NCBI RefSeq assembly: GCF_000472425.1
Contig: NZ_AXAI01000007.1
Location: 124,001 to 188,000 of the forward strand
Origin: Bradyrhizobium sp. Tv2a-2
GTDB taxonomy: Bacteria > Pseudomonadota > Alphaproteobacteria > Rhizobiales > Xanthobacteraceae
DNA length: 64,000 nucleotides
Reading direction: 5' to 3'
The position numbers were made by a program, and so were the translations under genes. Each line of letters begins with the position of its first letter. Within the stretch, counting starts at the first letter, position 1. The notes under the pieces are model-generated. The model saw only the letters and a program-made list of their open reading frames with translations, ran no database searches and had not been told where the DNA came from. This document shows positions 44,770 to 56,059 of this stretch, in pieces.

Positions 44770-45618
44770 ATGGCCCAGAACCCTCCTTCCGCGCCCCTCC
44801 TGTTCGACCGCGCGCTGCTTTTGCGTCGGCAGCGTCGCGCGGCGACGCTGGGGCCTGTGAATTTTCTGCTCGACCGGGTCGTCGAGGACATGAACGACCG
44901 GCTGGCCGCGGTGATGCGCGATTTCCAGGCCGCGGCGGATATCTGGACGCCGGGCGAAGGCCTGCAGGCTGGCTTGCGGCAACGCCTGCCGTTGCTCAAC
45001 CCGATCGCGCCGCCGGACTCCGGGGCGGAGGTGCTGCCGCTTGCGAACGCCTCGCTCGATCTGGCGCTGTCGGCGCTTGCCTTCCAGTTCGTCAATGACC
45101 TGCCTGGCGTGCTCGCGCAGATTGGCCATGCGCTGAAGCCGGACGGGCTGTTGCTCGCGGCCATGATCGGTGGCGATACGCTGACTGAGCTGAGGCAAAG
45201 CTTCGCTGCGGCCGAGGCCGAATGCGAAGGCGGCGTCTCGCCGCGCGTGGCGCCGTTTGCAGATTTGCGCGATGTCGGCTCGCTGTTGCAGCGGGCGGGG
45301 CTGGCGTTGCCGGTGACCGACGTCGACCGCGTGGTGGTACGCTATGACAACGCTTTCGCGCTGATGCAGGATTTGCGGCGCATGGGCGCGACCAACATGT
45401 TGTTCGAGCGGCGGCGCATCCCGACCCGCCGGGCCACGCTGTTGAAGATGGCGCAGGTCTACGCCGAGCGCTTTGCCGACGCGGACGGTCGCATCCGCGC
45501 CACCTTCGACGTCATCTGGCTCTCCGCCTGGGCTCCACATGAGAGCCAGCCCAAGCCGCTGCGGCCCGGCTCGGCGAAGGCGAGCCTGGAGGAGGCGGTG
45601 AAGAAGGGGAAGACGTAA
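44770..45618 (+). CDS. Methyltransferase-domain protein of the NDUFAF5/BioC-like group
   Basis: A 282-residue protein with the family start LLFDRALLLRRQRRAA and the conserved block LALSALAFQFVNDLPGVL followed by ALKPDGLLLAAMIGGDTLTELRQSF and SPRVAPFADLRDVGSLLQRAG. This marks the group that includes mitochondrial NDUFAF5, which hydroxylates an arginine of complex I. The usual SAM-binding glycine motif is not visible; the expected position reads VVEDMNDRLAAVMRDF. That may be a real property of the subgroup or decay. It is divergent from comF. Confidence 0.85.
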   Translation: MAQNPPSAPLLFDRALLLRRQRRAATLGPVNFLLDRVVEDMNDRLAAVMRDFQAAADIWTPGEGLQAGLRQRLPLLNPIAPPDSGAEVLPLANASLDLALSALAFQFVNDLPGVLAQIGHALKPDGLLLAAMIGGDTLTELRQSFAAAEAECEGGVSPRVAPFADLRDVGSLLQRAGLALPVTDVDRVVVRYDNAFALMQDLRRMGATNMLFERRRIPTRRATLLKMAQVYAERFADADGRIRATFDVIWLSAWAPHESQPKPLRPGSAKASLEEAVKKGKT

Positions 45619-45627
45619 GTTCCTTGC

Positions 45628-45713
45628 ACCGTCATTCCGGGGCGATGCGCAGCATCGAACCCGGAATCTCGAGATTGCGGGTTCGGTCCTTCGGACCACC
45701 CCGGAATGACGGT
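45628..45713. repeat. Intergenic repeat family C, copy 2
   Basis: Outer arms ACCGTCATTCCGGGG and CCCCGGAATGACGGT, with GGAATCTCGAGATT inside. It lies between the methyltransferase stop and the mutT stop, which converge here, so it could end both transcripts. Confidence 0.88.
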
Positions 45714-45718
45714 GCCTC

Positions 45719-46132
45719 TCACATCAACAGATCCACCAGATGCGGGATCAGCGGCAGGTCCGCGGGCGGCATCGGATAGTCGCGCAACTTGTTGGCGCGC
45801 ACCCAGGCGAGGTTTTGCCCCTCGCGCGCGACCACGGGCCCCTGCCAGCGTCGGCAGATATAGAGCGGCATCAGCAGATGAAAGGTCTCGTAGGCATGGC
45901 TCGCGAAGGTCAGGGGGGCGAGACACGGCTCGCTCACGGTGATGCCGATCTCCTCATGCAGCTCGCGGATCAGGGTCTGTTCGGGACGCTCGCCCGGCTC
46001 GATCTTGCCGCCGGGGAATTCCCAAAGGCCCGCAAGCGCCTTGCCTTCCGGGCGCTGCGCCAGCAGCACGCGCTTGTCGGCGTCGACAAGCGCACAGGCG
46101 ACCACGAGTGTGAGTTTGACTTCGGCGGCCAT
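45719..46132 (-). CDS. mutT: 8-oxo-dGTP diphosphatase (MutT-type Nudix)
   Basis: MutT removes oxidised dGTP from the nucleotide pool. The 137-residue protein is one Nudix domain with the box GGKIEPGERPEQTLIRELHEEIGI (GX5EX7REUXEEXGU) at 41-64, and LLAQRPEGKALAGLWEFPGG in front, the MutT pattern. The ATG at 46132 is chosen on homology. In many Hyphomicrobiales mutT lies near argJ; here three Tad-like genes separate them. Confidence 0.92.
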   Translation of the reverse strand: MAAEVKLTLVVACALVDADKRVLLAQRPEGKALAGLWEFPGGKIEPGERPEQTLIRELHEEIGITVSEPCLAPLTFASHAYETFHLLMPLYICRRWQGPVVAREGQNLAWVRANKLRDYPMPPADLPLIPHLVDLLM

Positions 46133-46305
46133 GGCTGCGTCCCTGCCTGAAACAGTCTCAATCGATGTCCGCGGGACGGCGCATGACACGCTCCGTCCCG
46201 GCGTCCACGATTGCGATAAGCCATAGTTGAGGCCCGCTGCCTAGCCGGATCAGATCTGGAATGTCGAAGCTGGCGGTTCATGGCCCCGCGGGCTCGCGCG
46301 CGGAG

Positions 46306-46959
46306 CTAGCAGGTCTTCTGCTGCAAGTGCTGGATACAGTCGCAGGTCGTCGAGGCCGTCAGCTTGACGTCATAATACGGAAAGCTCGCGTTGGCGGGGC
46401 TATTCGTCGAACAGCGCGGAAACATGTAGTAGTTGTCCGTGAGCGTTACCGTGCCGCTGATCGTGTAACCCAGGTTGGGCTTGTAGGCGTAGGAAACTTC
46501 ACCCAGAATAAAGGAGGAATTGTAGTTTTGTGCTCCGGTGAGCGAAGACGGTAACGTAAAGTTGCCGGTCGCCCTTCCCGCGCCATAGGTCGATCCATTG
46601 TACGACTGACTCCATTGCACCGTCGCATTGCCATTGCCGTCCGTGGAGACCTCGGACACCGTGACCGTGTACAGCGAGTTGCCGCTGCTGTCGGTCGTCG
46701 GGTAAGGCGCGAGGATCGCCGTCGCTGCGCCGAGAATGTTTTGCATCTGGGCCGTGCTGACCTGCGTGTTCTGCGAAACCATATCGGCGACAGAGTGTGC
46801 GACCGCGGTGACCTTGACGTTGATGGCCATGCCGTTGCCGAGCTCGATGCCGCCGATGTAGAGCAGCAGCATGAACGGCACCACGATGGCAAACTCAGTC
46901 GCTGCCACGGCCTTGTCGTTGATCCATAATTCCCGCACGCGAAATGGCAGATTGGTCAT
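46306..46959 (-). CDS. TadE-like pilus assembly protein, second copy
   Basis: A 217-residue protein with a TadE-type membrane helix at about 16-40 (AVAATEFAIVVPFMLLLYIGG) and a mostly extracytoplasmic part rich in Ser, Thr, Asn and Tyr, as in pseudopilin-like TadE proteins. Four cysteines sit near the C-terminus (MFPRCSTN, STTCDCIQ, KTC). It follows the TadE gene by 12 bases with AGAGGAA as ribosome site. Single lines count 57-60% G+C. No Tad ATPase or secretin gene is present here. Confidence 0.8.
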   Translation of the reverse strand: MTNLPFRVRELWINDKAVAATEFAIVVPFMLLLYIGGIELGNGMAINVKVTAVAHSVADMVSQNTQVSTAQMQNILGAATAILAPYPTTDSSGNSLYTVTVSEVSTDGNGNATVQWSQSYNGSTYGAGRATGNFTLPSSLTGAQNYNSSFILGEVSYAYKPNLGYTISGTVTLTDNYYMFPRCSTNSPANASFPYYDVKLTASTTCDCIQHLQQKTC

Positions 46960-46971
46960 AGGCTGATTCCT

Positions 46972-47529
46972 CTAGGACGAGGGTTCGTTCTGGAACGCGG
47001 CGGTAGCCATGATCATTCGACTGCCGTTGGTTTGATTTGACAGATTGAAGCCGAGAGGCCCCAAGAAGACCGGCCACAGATACATCACGCGGACGACGAC
47101 AATATCGCTCGCGTTACCGGGGTTGAATTGCCAGACATTGGTGACATTCCCGCTGGCATCGTAGGTCAAGTTGGGCGCAGTTGTATTTGTTGCCGACCAT
47201 GACGTGGCGACCTGGACGTCGACCATCAAGCCACTGCAGTTGAAAAGGATGACGACTTGGTTGCAGACGTCCTGATGAAACTGGCTCTGGGTTTTCTGCG
47301 CTGACTGCGTCTGGCCGGTCAGAATGAGGCGGCTGGATTGCTGCACCACCGATTCCAGGTGCTCTTGCGCAAAGAAGACCAGAAACGTCTGGATGATTGC
47401 GATGGTAAGGGCGAGAAATGGCGCGGCCACGATGGCAAACTCAACCGCCGTGGCGCCCTCATCGTCCCTGACGAAGGCGGCGAAGCGACTGCGGTGCTGC
47501 TTTTTTGATGCGATGGCGACTTCGATCAT
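46972..47529 (-). CDS. TadE-like pilus assembly protein
   Basis: A 185-residue protein whose N-terminal element is the TadE signature EGATAVEFAIVAAPFLALTIAI (part quoted), a single membrane helix at about 26-48 with the acidic residue of the prepilin type. The remainder is extracytoplasmic and contains two cysteines (DVCNQVVILFNCSG). It lies ten bases after the TadG-like gene and twelve before the second TadE-like gene. Minor-pilin function is inferred from family only. Confidence 0.85.
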   Translation of the reverse strand: MIEVAIASKKQHRSRFAAFVRDDEGATAVEFAIVAAPFLALTIAIIQTFLVFFAQEHLESVVQQSSRLILTGQTQSAQKTQSQFHQDVCNQVVILFNCSGLMVDVQVATSWSATNTTAPNLTYDASGNVTNVWQFNPGNASDIVVVRVMYLWPVFLGPLGFNLSNQTNGSRMIMATAAFQNEPSS

Positions 47530-47539
47530 GGCGCTTTTC

Positions 47540-48952
47540 TTACTGCGTGAGGCTGGCGGTGCTTGAGGCGACTTTGATGAACAGGTTGGTCAGCGCCGTC
47601 GAGATGTCGCCGCCGGTTGTCACGTCCGCGAACAGGCCGGGCGAGGCGCACGCTTGCAGATTTTTTGCGATCGTGCCGGTGGAGGACTTCGGCTCGTCGT
47701 ACTTGTCTATCCAGCTCATATACCAGCTGTCCGTAATGTTGCTGTTGGGGCCGAGATTGATGAGTTGCAGATACTCCGTGTAGAGGATCGCGATGCGAAT
47801 GCCCCGGTTCTTGATGGTCGTGCAGATCGACGTGTCGAGCGGCTGCTGGCATCGCTTGCTAGAGGCGAGGCTCGCGTTGGGGCAAGCTGATGCGCCCGAG
47901 ACGATCTTGTCCTCGACGCCGTCGGTGACAAGGAAGACGACTTCCTGGGGCGTATCTCCGGCCGAGTTGCTGCCAAGGCCGGGGACGGGCATGATGTTGT
48001 TGACGCTGGTGAGCGCGCCGGCGATATCTGTGCCGTAGTCGGTGTTGCAGGACGTCGAAACGACGCAGTTCTGGTAGAGAACCGGCATCAGCGCAATATT
48101 GGAAACCTTGGTTCCAGCGGTCGTCGGGCTGGTCAGCGTCGCCAGTGTGTTCAGGCCTGTGTCGAACGTATAGAGGGCCGCTTTGTAGGTGGTGTTGTTC
48201 AAAGCCGACATGCACTGCATGACGCCACCCGACACGCCGGACTGCGGGCAGTTTGACCATGTATTGAGTAGCTGGTTGACGGCACTTGTCACGAGATCAA
48301 TACGCAAGGTGATGTTGTTGTTGCGTGCGATCGTGAGGTTGTCCTTGGTCCCGCCGTCGTGACTGATATTGGTTTCATGGCAGGCGAAGCCGCAATTCTG
48401 CGAGGATGCTGCCGGCTGTTTCGCGGGGGCGGTGGCTATGATGAGATTGTTGATGTCGTTCGTGGTCGCGCCAATCGCCATCGACGGCGAGTCATCCATC
48501 AGCAGATAGAAGTTCATGTTGGGCGCACTCGCCGCCTTTGCCGTCGCCGCGCCGCCGATCGGCCAGGCCGGGCTGCCCAGCACAAGAGGAAAGTTGTTGA
48601 CGGATTTTGCGGTGTAAGAAACCGTGATGGTGCGCTGCAGCCCGGCGTCGGTGATGGTGATCGTCGGCGACGGGATCCCGGTCAGGCCGGGAAGGCTGTT
48701 CGCGGTAGTCGCAAACACTTCCGCCGCGGCGGCCTGGGCTATCGCATCGCTTTGCTGCAGCATCGCGGGCCGCACGGCCGCGATTGCGGCCGCGTCCGCT
48801 GCGGCGTCCAATTGGTTTTGCTTGCGTAGGGCCTGGGTGTAGTCCATCGCCATGCCCAAAAGATAGACCGTCGGCACCATCATGATGGCGAAGATCACGG
48901 CGACGTTAGCCTTGCGATCTCTGGCAAAACGATAAAACCAAACGCGGAGCAT
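47540..48952 (-). CDS. TadG-like protein with von Willebrand-type domain
   Basis: A 470-residue protein. The N-terminal helix (NVAVIFAIMMVPTVYLLGMAMDY, part quoted) and QALRKQNQLDAAADAAAIAAV identify TadG. The later part is a vWA-like domain with a metal-site motif DDSPS (DxSxS type) and VVFLVTDGVEDK, and many cysteines likely forming disulfides outside the cytoplasm. The ATG at 48952 has AGGA eight bases upstream; an ATG at 48961 is also open. It leads a three-gene operon with the two TadE-like genes. Confidence 0.87.
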   Translation of the reverse strand: MLRVWFYRFARDRKANVAVIFAIMMVPTVYLLGMAMDYTQALRKQNQLDAAADAAAIAAVRPAMLQQSDAIAQAAAAEVFATTANSLPGLTGIPSPTITITDAGLQRTITVSYTAKSVNNFPLVLGSPAWPIGGAATAKAASAPNMNFYLLMDDSPSMAIGATTNDINNLIIATAPAKQPAASSQNCGFACHETNISHDGGTKDNLTIARNNNITLRIDLVTSAVNQLLNTWSNCPQSGVSGGVMQCMSALNNTTYKAALYTFDTGLNTLATLTSPTTAGTKVSNIALMPVLYQNCVVSTSCNTDYGTDIAGALTSVNNIMPVPGLGSNSAGDTPQEVVFLVTDGVEDKIVSGASACPNASLASSKRCQQPLDTSICTTIKNRGIRIAILYTEYLQLINLGPNSNITDSWYMSWIDKYDEPKSSTGTIAKNLQACASPGLFADVTTGGDISTALTNLFIKVASSTASLTQ

Positions 48953-49304
48953 GAGCTTCATCCTGGTCGCCGTTGGTCCCGGCAGAGGTAATTCTCTGGC
49001 ATTTCAAGGATCGAGGACCGGGGAGTGCGACCGGGCAACCTCCACCGACCTCGCGGCAAAGCGGAACTCTGAAGATCGCCTGTTAAGCAATGCTTACGCG
49101 CATCGCGTGAACATGGGCCGCCGAAATTGCGCCGCTGCCGGATTGAGCGGCATCACTAATGAAGGCTAAACGCGGCCGGTAAAATTTGAGATAGCGTGGT
49201 CATCCCGGGCCGTGCGACGGCACCGAGCCCGCAATCTCGAGATTCTCAAGGGGGCAATCGCGCCCCATGGTTCACGCTTCGCGTGCCCCGGAATGAGGCG
49301 AGCC
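48953..49304. other. 352-base gap between tadG-like gene and argJ
   Basis: The gap holds a family C repeat near its argJ end and, between 48960 and 49190, DNA with no recognised gene, presumably carrying the promoter of the Tad-like operon. Confidence 0.5.
49199..49296. repeat. Intergenic repeat family C, copy 3
   Basis: It has GTCATCCCGGG and CCCCGGAATGA at its ends and CAATCTCGAGATTCTC within, but a longer middle part (CACGCTTCGCGTG hairpin). It ends eight bases before the argJ stop. Confidence 0.75.
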
Positions 49305-50546
49305 TTACGACCGGTAGTCGCCGTTGATCGCGACATATTCCTTGGTGAGATCGCAGGTCAGCACGCGGTCGCGGCCCTTGCCGAGGCCGAGCTGCACCTT
49401 GATCTGGATCTTCGGCTCCTGCATCGCCTTCGACACCTCGGCCTCGTCGTAGGACGGATCGCGCGCGCCGGACTTGGCGACGCGGATGCCGTTGAAGGAG
49501 ATCGAGAGCTTGTCGCGGTTGGCGGGCTCGCCGGCCTTGCCGACCGCCATCACCACGCGGCCCCAATTGGCATCCTCGCCGGCGATCGCCGTCTTCACCA
49601 GCGGCGAGTTGGCGATCGACATCGCGATCCGCCGCGCCGACTGTTTCGACACCGCGCCCTCGACGATGATCTCGACCAGCTTGCGTGCGCCCTCGCCGTC
49701 GCGCGCCACCTGCTCGGACAGCGTGGCAAGGACATTCCGGAATGCCTTGGTAAAATCCTTCAGCCGGGGATCGGCGGCACGGGAAATTTTCGGCGCGCCG
49801 TTGGCGGCCGCTGCACCCGTCGCAAACGCCAGCAGCGTGTCGGAGGTCGAGGTGTCGCCGTCGATGGTGACGGCGTTGAAAGTATCCTCGACGCCGCTCT
49901 TGAGGAGCGACTGCAGCACGGCCGAGGAGAGCGGCGCATCGGTGAAGATGAACGACAGCATGGTCGCCATGTCGGGCGCGATCATGCCGGCGCCCTTGGC
50001 CATGCCGTTGATGGTGACTTTTGTTTTTCCGAGCTTCACGGTCGCAGTGGCAACCTTTGGGAAGGTGTCGGTAGTCATGATGGCCTTGGCTGCAGCCATC
50101 CAGTCGCCGGGCGCGGCTGTCTCGGCAAGGCCCGCAAGCACGCCGTCGAACTTGGTCGCATCCAGGGGTTCGCCGATCACGCCGGTCGAAGCCAGAAACA
50201 CCTCGCCCGTCCCGCAGCCGACGGCCTTGGATGCGATCTGCGCGGTCAGCGCGGTCGAGTGCTTGCCGGTCTTGCCGGTGAAGGCGTTGGCGTTTCCGGA
50301 ATTGACCACCAGGGCACGCGCTTTGCCGCCGGAAAGCTTCGCGCGGCACCATTCCACCGGCGCGGAGGGGCATTTTGACTTGGTGAAGACGCCGGCCACC
50401 GCCGTGCCCTTGTCCATCGTCGCCAGCAGCACATCGGTGCGCCCCTTGTAGCGGATTCCGGCCGCCGCGGTCGCAAGCTTCACGCCGGCAATCGCGGGCA
50501 TCTCCGGATATTCGGTCGGCGCGAGCGGAGAGATGGCAGTGGACAT
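49305..50546 (-). CDS. argJ: Bifunctional ornithine acetyltransferase/N-acetylglutamate synthase
   Basis: ArgJ moves the acetyl group from N-acetylornithine to glutamate in arginine synthesis, and can also make N-acetylglutamate from acetyl-CoA. The 413-residue precursor self-cleaves between Ala194 and Thr195 in [16 protein letters not shown]; Thr195 becomes the nucleophile. [14 protein letters not shown] near residue 80 and the C-terminal [15 protein letters not shown] are typical. The ATG at 50546 matches usual homology. It lies downstream of a terminator hairpin that separates it from the foldase gene. Confidence 0.96.
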   Translation of the reverse strand: MSTAISPLAPTEYPEMPAIAGVKLATAAAGIRYKGRTDVLLATMDKGTAVAGVFTKSKCPSAPVEWCRAKLSGGKARALVVNSGNANAFTGKTGKHSTALTAQIASKAVGCGTGEVFLASTGVIGEPLDATKFDGVLAGLAETAAPGDWMAAAKAIMTTDTFPKVATATVKLGKTKVTINGMAKGAGMIAPDMATMLSFIFTDAPLSSAVLQSLLKSGVEDTFNAVTIDGDTSTSDTLLAFATGAAAANGAPKISRAADPRLKDFTKAFRNVLATLSEQVARDGEGARKLVEIIVEGAVSKQSARRIAMSIANSPLVKTAIAGEDANWGRVVMAVGKAGEPANRDKLSISFNGIRVAKSGARDPSYDEAEVSKAMQEPKIQIKVQLGLGKGRDRVLTCDLTKEYVAINGDYRS

Positions 50547-50677
50547 GAGAGCGCACCAGGCAAGGAGGGAGATATGGGAAGCGCTCTGTATCACCTTCGC
50601 CGCAGCGTTGGGAGGGGGCTCTCAGGTCGCTCGGCCTTTGCTGGGCGACCTGAGAGGACTACTCATCGCCGCAAAAA

Positions 50678-50704
50678 AAAGCCCCGGCCTGAGGCCGGGG
50701 CTTT
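50678..50704 (-). terminator. Rho-independent terminator after the PpiC foldase gene
   Basis: Read on the minus strand, AAAGCCCCGGCC and GGCCGGGGCTTT form a 12-base stem with a three-base loop, followed by a run of T (the A8 tract at 50673-50680). It lies 23 bases beyond the foldase stop. Confidence 0.9.
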
Positions 50705-50727
50705 CAATCTGGCTCGTCTGCCACGTC

Positions 50728-51651
50728 TTACTTCTTCGCGTCCGCAGGCTTCGCCGCCGCATCGGGCTTCGCGGCCGCATCGGGCTTAGCGGGCGGCGTG
50801 TTGGCGGCCTGGTCCATGCGTTCGATCTTGGCGGCATCGCGCAGCTTGGCGACGTAGTCGGCCTGCGCCTTGCGTGTCACATAAGTTTCAATCTGGCTCT
50901 TCACCTGCTCGAAATCCGGCGCCTTGCGGTTGCGCTTTTCCTCGACCTTGATGATGTGCCAGCCGAACTGGGTCTTGACGGGGTCCGAGATCTTGCCCGG
51001 CTCGAGCGAGAAGGCGACGTTGGAAAATTCCGGGACCATCTGGTCCTTGGTGAAGAAGCCGAGATCGCCGCCGTCGGAGGCGCCAGGATCCTTGGACTTC
51101 TTCTTGGCGAGTTCGGCGAAATCCGCGCCCTTGTCGAGCTCGGCCTTGACGGCCTTGGCCTCGTCCTCGGTCTCGACCAGGATGTGGCGGGCATGGACCT
51201 CCTGCTCGCCGGAAATCTGCTTGGAGGCGTCCTCATAGACCTTCTTCATGGCTTCATCGGTGGTCGCCGACTTGGCTTCACCGGCAAGCAGGCTGTCCAT
51301 CAGCAGCCGGTTGCGGGTGAATGCCATCCGCTTCTTGAAGTCGTCGGTATCGGCGATTTTCTTGTCCTCGGCGGCCTTGGCGACGATTTTCATGTCGATC
51401 AGGAACGCCAGCACGTTCTCGTCCTTGGTAGCCGGGTCCATCTGGGCCAGCGAGGACCCGAGCTCCTCCTCGGCCAACGCCACATCGCTCTGGCGGATTT
51501 CGACACCATTGACCTTGGCCAGCACCTTGTCCTCGGCCCGGGCCGGGCCAGCAAGCAGCGCCAGGACAAGGCAGCTGGCAAGGCAACCGGCAAGGGTCGA
51601 GACAAGAAGGTGGCGCGGGCCGTTTTTCGCTACCGCGAACGAGGTGGTCAT
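50728..51651 (-). CDS. Periplasmic parvulin-type peptidyl-prolyl isomerase
   Basis: A 307-residue foldase. The first 38 residues form a signal peptide (LASCLVLALLAGPARAED). An N-terminal SurA-like chaperone part and a PpiC rotamase domain follow (VHARHILVETEDEAKAV, SDGGDLGFFTKDQMVPEF, TQFGWHIIKVEE). The C-terminus is an Ala/Pro/Lys repeat tail (KPDAAAKPDAAAKPADAKK). It would assist folding of outer-membrane or exported proteins, fitting its place divergent from secA. AAGGA lies near the ATG. Confidence 0.92.
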   Translation of the reverse strand: MTTSFAVAKNGPRHLLVSTLAGCLASCLVLALLAGPARAEDKVLAKVNGVEIRQSDVALAEEELGSSLAQMDPATKDENVLAFLIDMKIVAKAAEDKKIADTDDFKKRMAFTRNRLLMDSLLAGEAKSATTDEAMKKVYEDASKQISGEQEVHARHILVETEDEAKAVKAELDKGADFAELAKKKSKDPGASDGGDLGFFTKDQMVPEFSNVAFSLEPGKISDPVKTQFGWHIIKVEEKRNRKAPDFEQVKSQIETYVTRKAQADYVAKLRDAAKIERMDQAANTPPAKPDAAAKPDAAAKPADAKK

Positions 51652-52009
51652 GGAAAATCCTTGTACATTTAGGATGGCTTTGAGGCGGGGCGGACACTCG
51701 CCCAAACAGGGGGCCTTGGCAACGCGAAAAGTCTGTCAAAATCATGAATTCGTTGACGCCTTAGCCGTAGGCAGCGCCGTTGACAAGGCCCCGACCGCCC
51801 CATATCTGTCCGCCGTCGTGTCAGCGGTGATAGCGCTTATTATTGCTGCGTTTTTTGCCGTTGAACCCAAAAATGCTCAATTCCCACTCATTCGCGGACG
51901 GCCCTCGGGATCAGGGAACGTGCCGAGGCGTGTCACGGTGAGTTGATAGCAACGCCGGGTGGAGCACGAGAAGCTGCAACGCGTTAACCGCGAGAACAGG
52001 ACTTGAAGC
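51652..52009. other. 358-base divergent promoter region of foldase gene and secA
   Basis: No gene recognised. The region includes the candidate secA promoter listed separately and presumably the foldase promoter. An AT-rich patch (ATAGCGCTTATTATTGCTG) lies near 51830. Confidence 0.5.
51781..51809 (+). promoter_or_regulatory. Possible secA promoter
   Basis: A perfect TTGACA at 51781-51786 is followed after 17 bases by TATCTG, 200 bases before secA. Good -35, partial -10. Confidence 0.4.
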
Positions 52010-54844
<2,835 letters not shown>

Positions 54845-54869
54845 CGCCTGACTGAAGCCAGGAATCGTC

Positions 54870-54949
54870 GGGTGGGTAGAGCGCAAGCGAAACCCACCTT
54901 TGTCGTTCGGCGCATTGGAATGGTGGGTTTCGCTTCGCTCCACCCACCC
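54870..54949. repeat. Inverted repeat GGTGGGT...ACCCACC, family E
   Basis: GGTGGGTAGAGCGCAAGCG, AAACCCACC and then GGTGGGTTTCGCTTCGCTC with CACCCACC form two nested inverted pairs after secA. I recall the unit as a common Bradyrhizobium repeat; only one copy is in this window. Confidence 0.7.
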
Positions 54950-55094
54950 GGCGGAATCCGCAAGACCTCTTTCACTCCACCCGCTCGCCGTTAACCCGCT
55001 GGCCGGGCACACATATTTTTGTCGTGACTACCCCGCGATTTGTGACAGTATTGCTACGCTAATTTGTCAGTTCGATTACTCGCGGAAATGGCCC

Positions 55095-56009
55095 ATGCGT
55101 TTGATGTGGCGGGTGCGCTCGAATCCCCTGGCCTGGTGGTGGGGATTTCTGACTCTGGTGAGCGGCGCGAATATCGCCGCCTGGTTGGTGCTGTATCGCG
55201 TCCTGCACAGCGAGGCGCCGGTCACAGCGGTCGACCGCTCCGACGTCGCGCCGATGCTCCTGCTTTGTGCGGCCTATGTCTTTGGCTGCGCCTTCCGCTC
55301 GGTGCTGCCGCGCGCCGACGTGCAGCGCATCTGCCTGTTCGACACCTGGCTCTCGAGCGTCTTTGTCGGCCGGACGGTCGCGACCGTGGCCGAGGTCTGC
55401 TTTGCAGCGCAGTGGATGATCATTCTGAACCATCTCGGCACGATGGCCGGCGCGCAGACCACCGTGAATGTCGCCTGGGTGATCGTGCCGCTGATCATCG
55501 TTGCCGAGATATGCTCATGGTATGCGGTGCTCACCACCAACTATCTCGGCAATGCCATCGAGAATTCGATCTGGGCAGTCGCCTTCCTCGTGGTCGGCAT
55601 CGGGTTGTGCCGGCTGCTGCCGGAGTTCAACGGCCCGGTGCGGCTCGCGCTGATCATCGCGATCGTCGGGATCGTGGGCTATCTCGCGTTTCTCGTGACG
55701 GTCGACGTCCCCATGTATCTGAGCCGCTGGCGTGCCGGGCATCCCAACGGCAAGCTGCTCGGACTGCTCGAGGGCCTGCGCGACGTCTCGACGCGCTGGG
55801 TCGTCACCCGTGACATCACGCACTGGGAAGGCGAGATTGCCTGGATGTCGCTCTATTTCAGCGCGGCGGTCTGGGCGAGCCTTGCGCTGTGCGCCTTTTA
55901 CTCGCTCGACGATCACCTGCCACGCTATCGCACCGAGGCCGCGATCGTGAGCTGGTCGACACTCGCAGATTGGCCCTCGCTGCAGCTTATGGCGACAGGC
56001 ACTCGCTAA
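55095..56009 (+). CDS. Multi-pass membrane protein, unknown function
   Basis: A 304-residue protein with about seven hydrophobic segments (starting PLAWWWGFLTLVSGANIAAW, later VAWVIVPLIIVAEICSWYAV and LALIIAIVGIVGYLAFLVTV). Conserved-looking loops include RADVQRICLFDTWLSSVFVGR and YLGNAIENSIW. I do not recognise the family. The ATG at 55095 was chosen from the start of the first membrane helix; the frame is open upstream across repeat DNA. Its TAA stop is part of a palindromic repeat shared with the convergent gene. Confidence 0.8.
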   Translation: MRLMWRVRSNPLAWWWGFLTLVSGANIAAWLVLYRVLHSEAPVTAVDRSDVAPMLLLCAAYVFGCAFRSVLPRADVQRICLFDTWLSSVFVGRTVATVAEVCFAAQWMIILNHLGTMAGAQTTVNVAWVIVPLIIVAEICSWYAVLTTNYLGNAIENSIWAVAFLVVGIGLCRLLPEFNGPVRLALIIAIVGIVGYLAFLVTVDVPMYLSRWRAGHPNGKLLGLLEGLRDVSTRWVVTRDITHWEGEIAWMSLYFSAAVWASLALCAFYSLDDHLPRYRTEAAIVSWSTLADWPSLQLMATGTR

Positions 56010-56059
56010 AGCATGATCTTTTCGGAAGACCGCTGCACACTTTGCCGGATCATGCTTTA
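56007..56059. repeat. Short family A palindrome supplying two stop codons
   Basis: TAAAGCATGATC and GATCATGCTTTA are perfect 12-base arms; inside are CTTTTCGGAAGACCG and TGCACACTTTGCCG. The first TAA is the stop of the membrane-protein gene on the plus strand; the last TTA is the stop of the ligase gene on the minus strand. Confidence 0.9.
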
